64,000 nt of DNA from CAYWRO01 sp964460345 (GTDB taxonomy: Bacteria > Planctomycetota > Phycisphaerae > Phycisphaerales > UBA1924). Both the position numbers and the translations under genes were made by a program. The stretch lies in NCBI GenBank assembly GCA_964460345.1, contig CAYWRO010000006.1, positions 22,337 through 86,336 on the forward strand, read 5' to 3'. Position 1 is the first letter of the stretch, and each line of letters opens with the position of its first letter. The notes under the pieces are model-generated. The model saw only the letters and a program-made list of their open reading frames with translations. It was not told the DNA's origin and searched no databases. This document shows positions 24,012 through 32,269 of this stretch, one piece after another.

Positions 24012-26641
24012 ACCTCTCACTCCCCGAGCTCTCCCTCATCGTCCTCATCGGCCCCTCCGGCGCCGGCAAATCCACCTTTGCGCGCACGCACTTCAAGCCC
24101 ACCGAGGTCCTTTCCTCCGACTTCTGCCGTGCTCTCGTCAGCGACGATGAGAACAACCAGGCCGCCACCGACGACGCGTTCGACCTACTTCACACGATCG
24201 CACGCACGCGCCTCCGCCGCGGCCTGCTCACGGTCGTGGATGCGACGAACGTGCGCCCGGAAGACCGCCGTCCCCTCGTCGGCCTCGCTCGAGAACACCA
24301 CTGCCTCCCCGTCGCGATCGTCTTCAACCTCCCCGAGCGCCTCTGCCAGGAGCACAACCGCGCTCGGCCCGACCGCGACTTCGGCCCGCACGTCATCCGC
24401 CAGCAGCGCAGCGCCCTCCGCCGCGACCTGCGCAATCTCCGCCGCGAAGGCTTCCGTCATGTCTTCACGTTTACCACGGAAGAGGAAGTCGCCGCGGCGA
24501 CCGTCGAGCGCGTCCCCCTCTGGAACAACCGCAAGCACGAGCACGGCCCCTTCGACATCATTGGCGATGTCCACGGTTGCTTTGACGAACTGATCGAACT
24601 GGTCGAAAAGCTCGGCTACGCGGTGGAGCGCGATCCGGAGCAAGCGGAAGGTGACTGGTCTATCACGCCGCCGCCCGGCAACGCCACGGCGGATGGCGCG
24701 GAGAGTCCCGCGCGGAAGCTCATCTTCCTTGGCGACCTCGTCGACCGCGGCCCGAAAACCCCCGCCGTCCTCCGCCTCGCCATGCGGGCCGTCGCCGAAG
24801 GCAAGGCGCTCTGCGTACCCGGCAACCACGATATGAAGCTCGTCCGCGCCCTTGACGGCAAGAACGTCAAGATTGCTCACGGACTCGCTCAATCCCTTCA
24901 GCAGCTCGAAGCCGAGTCGCCCGAGTTCCGCAGGCAGGTCCGCGACTTCCTGGACTCCCTTGTGAGCCACTACGTCCTCGATGACAGCCGCCTCGTCGTG
25001 GCCCACGCGGGCCTCCGCGAAGAGATGCAGGGCCGCGGCTCCGGGCGCGTCCGCGAGTTCTGCCTCTACGGCGAGACCACCGGCGAGACCGATGAGTTCG
25101 GCCTCCCCATCCGCTACAACTGGGCGGCCGAGTACCGCGGCCGCGCCGCCGTCGTCTACGGCCACACGCCCGTTCCTGAAACGGAGTGGCTCAACGGCAC
25201 CATCAACATCGACACCGGCTGCGTTTTCGGCGGCAAGCTCACCGCCCTTCGCTACCCGGAGCGCGAGCTTGTGTCCCTCCCCGCGCGCGCTACGTACGCC
25301 GAGCCGGCCCGCCCGTTTCTGCCGGCGCCAGAAGCCGGCCCAGGAGATGGCGCGGCCGCGCTCTCCGCCCAGCAGCAGGCGGATGACATGCTCCCCCTCG
25401 CCGACGTCGTCGGCAAGCGCATCATCCAGACACGCCTGCAATCCACCGTCACCATCCGCGAGGAGAACGCCACCGCCGCGCTCGAAGTCATGAGCCGCTT
25501 CGCCGCCGACCCGCGCTGGCTCATCTATCTCCCGCCGACGATGTCTCCGACGGAGACAAGCCAGCGGCCCGGGCTTCTCGAGCATCCGGCCGAGGCCTTC
25601 GAGCACTACCTGCACCGCGGCGTCGAATCCGTCGTTTGTGAAGAGAAGCACATGGGCTCGCGTGCGGTCGTCGTCCTATGCCGTGATGGAGCTGCGGCCC
25701 GCCGCCGCTTCGGCGTGACTGAAGCAGAGGGAGCCGAAGCGGCCGGCATCGTCTACACCCGCACAGGCCGGCGCTTCTTCGATGATGCGCAGCTTGAGGC
25801 GGCCTTGCTTGATCGCCTGCGCCACGCGGCGACCGGTGCAAACCTCTGGGACGAACTGGAGACGGACTGGCTTTGCCTCGATTGCGAGCTGTTGCCCTGG
25901 TCGGCCAAGGCCCAGGCGCTCCTGCGGGACCAGTACGCCGCCGTCAGCAGCGCCGGCCGCGCCGCGCTCGCCGAGGCCGCGGCAACGATCGGCACCGCCG
26001 CCGTGCGGGCGCCGGCCGATCAACTCACTGCCCTGCTCGAACGGACGACAGCGCGCGCCGAAGCCATGGAAAGGTACACAAGCGCGTACCGCGCCTACTG
26101 CTGGCCAGTCGAATCACTCGACGACCTCCGCCTCGCCCCCTTCCACCTGCTCGCCAGCGAGGGGGCCGTCCACACGGACAAGGATCACCTCTGGCACATG
26201 GCCACTCTCGCCCGCCTGGCCGCGCAGGACAATCTCTTCATCGCGACCACTCACCGCCTCGTCAACCTCACGAACGAAGCCGAAGTCGGCGCCGCAACCG
26301 CGTGGTGGGAAGAACTCACCTCGAACTCCGGCGAAGGCATGGTCGTCAAGCCGCGCGGCTTCATCGCCAAAGGCAAACGCGGCCTCTTCCAACCCGCCAT
26401 CAAGTGCCGCGGCCCCGAGTACCTCCGCATCATCTACGGCCCGGAGTACCTCAGCCCGGAACACCTCGACCGCCTTCGTTCACGCCGCTTGAAGCACAAA
26501 CGCTCCCTCGCACTCCGTGAGTTCGCCCTTGGCGTGGAAGCCCTGGAACGCTTCGTCCGCCGTGAGCCCCTCCGGCGCGTCCACGAGTGTGTCTTCGGCA
26601 TCCTGGCGCTCGAGAGCGAGCCTGTCGACCCACGCTTGTGA
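24008..26641 (+). CDS. pnkp: Polynucleotide kinase-phosphatase-ligase Pnkp (bacterial RNA repair)
   Basis: A three-module RNA end-healing and sealing enzyme of 877 residues. The 5'-kinase has the P-loop GPSGAGKS at 15-22. The metallophosphatase has GDVHG at 186-190, GDLVDRG at 242-248 and GNHD at 272-275, and removes 2',3'-cyclic and 3'-phosphates. The C-terminal adenylyltransferase (ligase) has the nucleotidyl lysine Lys547 in EEKHMGSR. It is known to need Hen1 for full ligation, and the pair forms the Pnkp/Hen1 heterotetramer. The pattern and order match the C. thermocellum protein closely. The gene starts within the hen1 stop, so expression is coupled. Confidence 0.97.
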   Translation: MNLSLPELSLIVLIGPSGAGKSTFARTHFKPTEVLSSDFCRALVSDDENNQAATDDAFDLLHTIARTRLRRGLLTVVDATNVRPEDRRPLVGLAREHHCLPVAIVFNLPERLCQEHNRARPDRDFGPHVIRQQRSALRRDLRNLRREGFRHVFTFTTEEEVAAATVERVPLWNNRKHEHGPFDIIGDVHGCFDELIELVEKLGYAVERDPEQAEGDWSITPPPGNATADGAESPARKLIFLGDLVDRGPKTPAVLRLAMRAVAEGKALCVPGNHDMKLVRALDGKNVKIAHGLAQSLQQLEAESPEFRRQVRDFLDSLVSHYVLDDSRLVVAHAGLREEMQGRGSGRVREFCLYGETTGETDEFGLPIRYNWAAEYRGRAAVVYGHTPVPETEWLNGTINIDTGCVFGGKLTALRYPERELVSLPARATYAEPARPFLPAPEAGPGDGAAALSAQQQADDMLPLADVVGKRIIQTRLQSTVTIREENATAALEVMSRFAADPRWLIYLPPTMSPTETSQRPGLLEHPAEAFEHYLHRGVESVVCEEKHMGSRAVVVLCRDGAAARRRFGVTEAEGAEAAGIVYTRTGRRFFDDAQLEAALLDRLRHAATGANLWDELETDWLCLDCELLPWSAKAQALLRDQYAAVSSAGRAALAEAAATIGTAAVRAPADQLTALLERTTARAEAMERYTSAYRAYCWPVESLDDLRLAPFHLLASEGAVHTDKDHLWHMATLARLAAQDNLFIATTHRLVNLTNEAEVGAATAWWEELTSNSGEGMVVKPRGFIAKGKRGLFQPAIKCRGPEYLRIIYGPEYLSPEHLDRLRSRRLKHKRSLALREFALGVEALERFVRREPLRRVHECVFGILALESEPVDPRL

Positions 26642-26666
26642 TCGATGTGTCCCGGCCACTTGCCGA

Positions 26667-27854
26667 TCACGCCGCGCTGCGACGATGATTGGCGGGCGCG
26701 TCGTGCTGGGCGATCTGTCCGTTCCCGCGCCTTTTCGCTTCGTACATCATCCGGTCTGCTGCGTTCATCAGATCGCTTGCAGACTGTGGCTGCGCCGCGG
26801 CGGCGCTGGCGATTCCGATGGAAGCGCCGAGCGCAGCGCTGCATCGTTGATCTTCATTGGATCCGGCTAGTCGCAGCGGTGCTCGCGCTGCGTGGAGGCG
26901 CTCGGCCAGGCAGGCTGTGCGTTCGTTGAGCTCACGCTGGAGTCTTGCGGCCAGCAGGGCGGCCATCTCCGGCGCTGTCTGTGGCAGCAGGATGACGAAC
27001 TCGTCTCCGCCAGCGCGGGCCGCGACGTCGGAGCGCCGCGTGCATCGCCGGATGACATCCGCCGTGATCCGGAGCAGTTCATCCCCCGCGCTGTGCCCCA
27101 GCGCATCGTTTACCGCTTTCAGCCCGTCCAGGTCCAGCATGACGCACGACAGGTCGCCGCCATAGCGCTTCCATGCGTCGAACAACTCCTCGAGGCGTGA
27201 ATCCAGGTGCCGCGCGTTGCCGAGGCCCGTCAGGGCGTCCGTGTTCGCGGCGTTCCGCAGGTGCGACACCATCGCGCGGAGCGAGCGGTTTTCGCGCTGC
27301 AGTTCCGCGACCGCATCGCGCACGCGGCGCCAGTCGCTCAATGGGAGCCCTCCCGGCCCCCTCGGCCCCGCGGGAGGCCTGCGGTCTTGCCTGGGCGTGG
27401 CGCTCCGCCCGGCAGTTTGCCCATCCGAGCCTCGCGGATGGTCGCTTCCGCCGCGGCGACGAGTGGGCGACCCCATCAGCACCGCGTGCTTCATCACCAC
27501 CGCGGCGAGCTGCTCGATCGAGCCGGTCGTGCGGACGACGGCGTCTTCCGCTCCCGCCTGGATCGCCACGCTGACAAGGCCCGGGGCGTAGTCGGGCACG
27601 ATCACGACGGTGGGCGCATCCGGCCCGGCTTGCAGGAAGAGGCCGAGCGCTCCGATCCGCTCCGGAGAGTCGTCGGCGAGGTTCCAGATAATCAGGTCCG
27701 GCTCGCCCGTCGGCCGCATGGCAGAGCGCGAGGCGGATGTCACCAGGCGAACGCCGGGAAGGCGCTCAGCCAGCGCGGCCGCCGTCCGGGCCGCCGCGGC
27801 GGCGTGCTCATCGATGATCAGCACGGTGATTGCGTTGGATGGGGGAAGCGCCAT
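26667..27854 (-). CDS. Degenerate receiver plus GGDEF diguanylate cyclase
   Basis: A cytoplasmic protein of 395 residues. The N-terminal domain (about 8-125) has a response-regulator fold, but the phospho-acceptor position in PDLIIWNLADD is Asn instead of Asp and the conserved Lys is missing, so it is probably a pseudo-receiver. A basic Pro/Gly/Arg-rich linker and a coiled segment (WRRVRDAVAELQRENRS) lead to a GGDEF domain with AGGDEFVILLP. An RxxD inhibitory site (RRSD) lies five residues upstream. The catalytic motif is intact, so cyclic-di-GMP synthesis with product feedback is expected. The end is convergent with pnkp, 25 bases apart. Confidence 0.9.
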   Translation of the reverse strand: MALPPSNAITVLIIDEHAAAAARTAAALAERLPGVRLVTSASRSAMRPTGEPDLIIWNLADDSPERIGALGLFLQAGPDAPTVVIVPDYAPGLVSVAIQAGAEDAVVRTTGSIEQLAAVVMKHAVLMGSPTRRRGGSDHPRGSDGQTAGRSATPRQDRRPPAGPRGPGGLPLSDWRRVRDAVAELQRENRSLRAMVSHLRNAANTDALTGLGNARHLDSRLEELFDAWKRYGGDLSCVMLDLDGLKAVNDALGHSAGDELLRITADVIRRCTRRSDVAARAGGDEFVILLPQTAPEMAALLAARLQRELNERTACLAERLHAARAPLRLAGSNEDQRCSAALGASIGIASAAAAQPQSASDLMNAADRMMYEAKRRGNGQIAQHDAPANHRRSAA

Positions 27855-27940
27855 GGTGTGTCCAGGCGCTTCTTATCGGCGGTTCCACAAGGCAACTGAA
27901 GGGCGGCGCTTGCCTCCCCGGTGATGCGAAACCCCGGACG

Positions 27941-28387
27941 TCAGATCGCCCCGCCGCGGGCTCGGAACGCCCGGGCCATGTAGACCTTGGCCTGTGCCCG
28001 CTCGCGGTCGCGGCGGACCTTGTCGGCCTCCTCGGGGCTGAGACCCTCAGTGTTCCGCGCAAGTGCCTCTGCAAGCTCAGCTTGCGCTTCGGACTCGCTC
28101 AGGCGCTCCTCCGGGATGGCCGCCCCGGCGAGGATCGTCAGGTTGTTCCCGACCATGTGGGCGAAGCCGTCCTCGACGAAGTACGAGCGGGACCCGCCCT
28201 TGGATTCCCCTGAATCAGGGAAGTCGAGGCGAAGCTCGCCGGTCCCGAGCTTGGTCACGATCGGCGCCCGGTCCACCAGGAAGCCCATCTGGCCGTCCCA
28301 GGCCGGGACGACCGCCTGTACGACGGCCTCATCGAGGATCTTGGCCTCGGGTGTGATGACGCGGCAGTTGAAACTCTTGCTGGCCAC
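27941..28387 (-). CDS. atpC: ATP synthase F1 epsilon subunit
   Basis: A subunit of 148 residues that couples the rotor to F1 and inhibits ATP hydrolysis. The N-terminal beta-sandwich has FNCRVITPEAKIL and VVPAWDGQMGFLVDRAPIVTKLGTGEL. The C-terminal helical hairpin is charged (SESEAQAELAEALARN). The GTG start at 28387 has GGAG six bases upstream. No other atp genes are next to it and the upstream gene is divergent, so atpC is separated from the rest of the operon here. Confidence 0.93.
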   Translation of the reverse strand: MASKSFNCRVITPEAKILDEAVVQAVVPAWDGQMGFLVDRAPIVTKLGTGELRLDFPDSGESKGGSRSYFVEDGFAHMVGNNLTILAGAAIPEERLSESEAQAELAEALARNTEGLSPEEADKVRRDRERAQAKVYMARAFRARGGAI

Positions 28388-28450
28388 GGGGTTCTCCGAA
28401 AGAGGGGCCAATCGTAGGGCTCCGGCCACCCATCGGCTACGCTCTGCGCG

Positions 28451-29569
28451 ATGAAACGCCGGACCGTAATGACCATTCTCGCCCTGTGCGTGTTGCTCGC
28501 GGCAGCGCTCGCCGCGAGGCTGCTCGTGGGTCAGGATCTGGCGGCACTGCCGGCGTCAGTCCGTTCTCAGATCCTGGAGATCCGGGCGATGCAGGCGCTT
28601 CAGGGCGTCATCGTCGGTGCAGCCCTTGGCGGTGGAGGGGTGCTGCTCCAGGCGCTTCTGCGGAATCCGCTTGCCTCCCCCGATCTGCTCGGCCTCAGCG
28701 CGGGGGCGGGGCTGGCGGTCATGGTGTCGATCTTTGTCGCCGCGCAGATGCCCGGGGGTCGTGAAGTCGACGGCCTCTCAGACGCCGAGTCGGCCTCCAT
28801 GTCGGTGGGGTCGGGACCCGAGTCTGACCTCTCCAGTTTCAGCCCTCCGGTCGCTGATCCCAGCTTCGAGAAGCAGGCCTCTTCGACATCCGGTTCCGGC
28901 CTCTCGTATCTGGCGTCCCCCTGGCAAGCCGGTCCTGCCCTGATCGGTTCCCTTGGCGCACTGGCGCTCGTGTACTCCCTCTCCCGCCGCGGCGGCATGG
29001 TGGATCCGCCAACGCTCGTCCTCATCGGCGTCATGGTCAGCATCCTTTGCGGCGCGGGCGTGACGCTGATCCTTTCGCTGATGCCGACCGCCAGCATGCG
29101 CCCGCTTCTCGGCTCACTCAGTTACGCGACCCCGCTCTCCCTGATCATCACCGCGGCGGTCGTCACCGTTGCCGGCATCGCCCTCGGCGCGTGGGCCGGC
29201 CCGGCCATGGACGCCGCGTCCCTCAGCGATGATGAAGCGATCAGCGTGGGCGTCCCGCTTGCGCGCCTGCGACTCGTGCTGTTCATCGTTTCCGGCGTTA
29301 TGACCGCCGCGGCGGTGATCATCGCCGGTCCGATCGGCTTCGTCGGCCTGGTCTGCCCGCACGCGGTTCGTCTCACCGCCGGTCCGCGCCACCGCCCGCT
29401 CGTTCTCGGCGCGGCGATCGCCGGGGCCGTCCTGATCGTCGGCGCAGACGCCCTCGTCGGCGCCGTCCGCACCGACGCCGGCCGCGTACCGCTGGGTGTG
29501 GTGACGGCCCTGATCGGCGGCCCGGTCTTTATCTGGCTCCTGCGGCGAAGCTGGGTGAGAACCGCCTGA
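28451..29569 (+). CDS. FecCD-type ABC transporter permease (orphan)
   Basis: A membrane permease of 372 residues related to iron-siderophore and vitamin B12 importers. Diagnostic blocks are GGGGVLLQALLRNPLASPDLLGLSAGAG (split here by the usual helix), IAGPIGFVGLVCPHAVRL and the end PLGVVTALIGGPVFIWLL. A hydrophilic insert of about 50 residues rich in Ser and Glu lies between the second and third helices, which is unusual. The N-terminal RLPR pattern of the family is not clear. No substrate-binding protein or ATPase gene is adjacent, so its partner must be elsewhere. Confidence 0.85.
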   Translation: MKRRTVMTILALCVLLAAALAARLLVGQDLAALPASVRSQILEIRAMQALQGVIVGAALGGGGVLLQALLRNPLASPDLLGLSAGAGLAVMVSIFVAAQMPGGREVDGLSDAESASMSVGSGPESDLSSFSPPVADPSFEKQASSTSGSGLSYLASPWQAGPALIGSLGALALVYSLSRRGGMVDPPTLVLIGVMVSILCGAGVTLILSLMPTASMRPLLGSLSYATPLSLIITAAVVTVAGIALGAWAGPAMDAASLSDDEAISVGVPLARLRLVLFIVSGVMTAAAVIIAGPIGFVGLVCPHAVRLTAGPRHRPLVLGAAIAGAVLIVGADALVGAVRTDAGRVPLGVVTALIGGPVFIWLLRRSWVRTA

Positions 29570-29599
29570 AGACGTGGAACGCGTCCAACGCGCGAAAAA

Positions 29600-29633
29600 A
29601 AGGGGCGCAGTGCCTTTCAGCGCTGCGCCCCTT
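29600..29633 (-). terminator. Rho-independent terminator for the dockerin gene at 29690
   Basis: On the minus strand AAGGGGCGCAG pairs with CTGCGCCCCTT over a short loop, followed by a run of seven T (seen as the A-run at 29594-29600 on the plus strand). It lies about 57 bases past the stop of the minus-strand dockerin gene. The stem may also serve the permease gene from the other side, where no T-run follows. Confidence 0.85.
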
Positions 29634-29689
29634 GGGCACTCATTCGTGGCGAGAGGAAGGATCGCCGCGAAGAAGAGGAGGAAGCCCGA

Positions 29690-31930
29690 TCAGCAGCCGG
29701 CGAACCAGCCGTCGAGGTAGGCCAGCAGGTCGAAGACGTCGACGTTGGCGGGCGTGTCGCCGGTGAGTTCGGCGCCGGCGTCACCTGCGAACCACATGTC
29801 GAGGTAGGCCAGCAGGTCGAAGACGTCGACGCTGCCGGAGTCGTCCAGGTCGGCCGGGCAGGCCGGCGTGCTGGGGACGCCCGAGGCGCCGGTCAGATCG
29901 ATGCGGTAGAAGAAGGTGCCGCTGCCGCTGGTGTCGGCAAACTCCCAGCCGTCGACAGCGCCGAAGGCGCCCGGGCCGTCCGGCGTGCGGACCATGTGGT
30001 CGGGATCCAGCCACCAGATGAAGTTGCCTTCGCCGCCGGAGGTCGGCAGGTAGCTGTACTGCGAGATGCCGAGCCAGATGGTCTCGCCGTTGACGCGGTT
30101 GGTCAGGTCGAGTTCAGCGCCGGAGATGGACGAGAAGGTGTCGCCCTGGTAGAAGGCGATGGCCACACCGTTGGCATCGAACAGGAAGAGGTTGGAGTAG
30201 CCGAGCGTATTGGGGGCGCCATTGCAGGATGCAAGGTGCGACGAGGTGGTCGTCGTTGCAGAGAACAAGGCCCAGTCGTCCACCTTGATCTCGTACAGGT
30301 CGGCATCTCCCTTCAGGCGACCTTCGATGGCCGTGAGCGAGCCCGCCGGGACAGCCTGTGCGGCGACCTCGGGCGCATCGATTGTCTCGACATAGACGCC
30401 GGCGGGCAGAACCGGGAGCGTCCAGGTCATCACATCGTCGATGTCGTTGCTGGTGTCGTAATCTCCAGCAGCGGAGACCGAGGCGCTCGCACCGATCTGG
30501 TCGAACGCCGCGACGGCGGTGAGCGTGACGGTGATCTCATGCGTCGCACCGGCGGCGACGGCGGGCAGGTCGAAGGTGACCGTCGTCGGCGTCACAGACG
30601 AGGGCGCTGGGCTGGCGCTGGCGTACGTGGCGGCGAACTCGCTGGGAAGGTTGAAGGTGACGGTGGCCGGACCGGAGGCATCGAGACCGCCGTTGGTCAC
30701 CTGCACCGTGTAGTTCATCGGCATGCCCGGCGCGGCGGTGCAGTCCGTCGGGCCGATCAGGTTGGTCACGAGGTCGGCGCCTGGGCGAGCCGGAATCCAC
30801 ATCACGGCTTCGTTCTCGCCGGTGGCCTCGTTGACGGCGTACCCGGCGATCCAGGCGTACCCCTCGGCATCGTGCCAGATGTCCAGGGCCTGGGATTCGC
30901 TGTAGCCGCTGGGCAGGAGGGCGTGCAGGTCGACGTAGGTCTCGGCGCTGCCGTTCCACAGGGCGGCGCGAAAGGGCCCTTCACCAAGGGGCGTGCCCCA
31001 GATGACGCCGACCTGCTGCGATCCATCGACGGCGTTGATTGCGCCGCCGGGTGTGCCTGCGGGGGTCATGTCGACCCACGACTCCGCCGTGCCGCTCCAG
31101 TAACCCGCCTGGAAGCTTGCGTCTCCAGTCACAAAGTCCAAGAACAAAGCGGCACCGTACTGGTGGACACCGTCGGTGCACTGGGCCATGGACGCGAAGG
31201 CGCCGGGGGGATTGAGATCGACGTACGACTCGGGCGTGCCCGTCCACATGCAGGCCATTGAGAACCCGAAGTCAAAGTGCGCGCCCACCTGCTGGTTGCC
31301 GTGGATGCCGCGAACTTCGCCGGTGGAAATGCCATTGACCGGCGTGAGGTCGACGAAGGACTCGGCCGTACCGTGCCAGATGCACGGGTGCCCGAAGCCG
31401 AGCCCGATACCGCCACCGCCGCTGTCACCCTGCGGGGACCACGATCCACCCTGCACGCCATCACTGGCGGTGTAAACATGGGAGTTGGTTGCTCCGACTT
31501 CCGGCGGATGAAGATCGACGAAGGAGCCTGCCGAGCCGGTCCACATCGCCGCATGGTGACGCGGCAGTCCGACGGACTCGTCGTAGACTTCCGCCATGCC
31601 GAACTGCGCGCCAGCGTAGATGCACTCGCCCATCCCCGAGTAGGTCGTGGGGTTGAGGGACGTCGCGCTGGCGGCCGAGCCGGTCCAAAGGATGGCGTGG
31701 TTTTCAAAGCCGGTGCCCGGCGCGTAATTAGCGATGCCGAACTGCTGGCCGTTCTCAATGCTGCGGGCCTCGGAGTTGCGTGCGCCGGCCGGGTGGAGGT
31801 TGATCACCGTCCACTGGGCGCTGGCCTGGGAGGTTGCACCCGCAGTTGCCAGAAGCATGGCAGCGGTGAGCAGCGCGCCGTTGCGGCGGCCGCCCGAGTT
31901 TGCCTTGTGTGCCCGAGTCGTTCTCGTCAT
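29690..31930 (-). CDS. Exported beta-propeller-like repeat protein with DUF11-like and GC-dockerin domains
   Basis: A protein of 746 residues. It has a long signal peptide (about 1-38, basic start then ALLTAAMLLATAGA). Residues 40-370 contain about seven copies of a 45-60 residue repeat with the core W-x-G-(S/T)-x-x-S-(F/Y)-V-D-L-x-P, resembling HAF-type beta-propeller repeats. A DUF11/CARDB-like Ig domain follows (about 390-490: VTNGGLDASGPATVTFNLP). Then comes a region that may bind ligand (DLYEIKVDDW..., DUF4114/PPC-like). A GC-type dockerin ends in WFAGC. It is probably a secreted or surface protein. The terminator is at 29600 and a good promoter lies at 32106-32133. Confidence 0.82.
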   Translation of the reverse strand: MTRTTRAHKANSGGRRNGALLTAAMLLATAGATSQASAQWTVINLHPAGARNSEARSIENGQQFGIANYAPGTGFENHAILWTGSAASATSLNPTTYSGMGECIYAGAQFGMAEVYDESVGLPRHHAAMWTGSAGSFVDLHPPEVGATNSHVYTASDGVQGGSWSPQGDSGGGGIGLGFGHPCIWHGTAESFVDLTPVNGISTGEVRGIHGNQQVGAHFDFGFSMACMWTGTPESYVDLNPPGAFASMAQCTDGVHQYGAALFLDFVTGDASFQAGYWSGTAESWVDMTPAGTPGGAINAVDGSQQVGVIWGTPLGEGPFRAALWNGSAETYVDLHALLPSGYSESQALDIWHDAEGYAWIAGYAVNEATGENEAVMWIPARPGADLVTNLIGPTDCTAAPGMPMNYTVQVTNGGLDASGPATVTFNLPSEFAATYASASPAPSSVTPTTVTFDLPAVAAGATHEITVTLTAVAAFDQIGASASVSAAGDYDTSNDIDDVMTWTLPVLPAGVYVETIDAPEVAAQAVPAGSLTAIEGRLKGDADLYEIKVDDWALFSATTTTSSHLASCNGAPNTLGYSNLFLFDANGVAIAFYQGDTFSSISGAELDLTNRVNGETIWLGISQYSYLPTSGGEGNFIWWLDPDHMVRTPDGPGAFGAVDGWEFADTSGSGTFFYRIDLTGASGVPSTPACPADLDDSGSVDVFDLLAYLDMWFAGDAGAELTGDTPANVDVFDLLAYLDGWFAGC

Positions 31931-32269
31931 CGGAGGTTCTCCTGCTGTGCGCCGGATGGGGGTGAGTGGCGCGCCTCGAGTTTGCGATGCATCGCCCGCG
32001 GCGATGGTCTGTGGGGCAAGGGGTCAGGGTCAGGTTCATTCACGGGAGCGGGGAAGGGTGGTCGAGAGAGCGATGGCTTGAGATTCCCCGCCGCGATTTT
32101 GTTTCAAGATACTTGTTTCTTGTGACAAGTCAAGGTATTTTTCTTGCGGCAAGTGCGATTTCTTGCTGGCGTGCGACCCTGGCAGCCGGCTCCGCAGCCT
32201 GGCAATGCGGCCGCGGCTGCCATGCTGCCGATGCGGTGAATCAGGCGGAGAACCAGGCGGAGAACAGGT
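31931..32269. promoter_or_regulatory. Divergent promoter region with CTTGnnnCAAG inverted repeats
   Basis: This 339-base gap separates the divergent genes at 31930 (minus) and 32270 (plus). On the minus strand TTGACT (32133-32128) and TATCTT (32111-32106) are 16 bases apart. On the plus strand TTGTTT (32113-32118) and TATTTT (32136-32141) are 17 apart, so the two promoters overlap. CTTGTGACAAG at 32119-32129 and CTTGCGGCAAG at 32143-32153 are short inverted repeats, with a half-site CTTG at 32162. Together they could be operators. The rest of the gap is GC-rich, and no small gene is evident. Confidence 0.5.
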
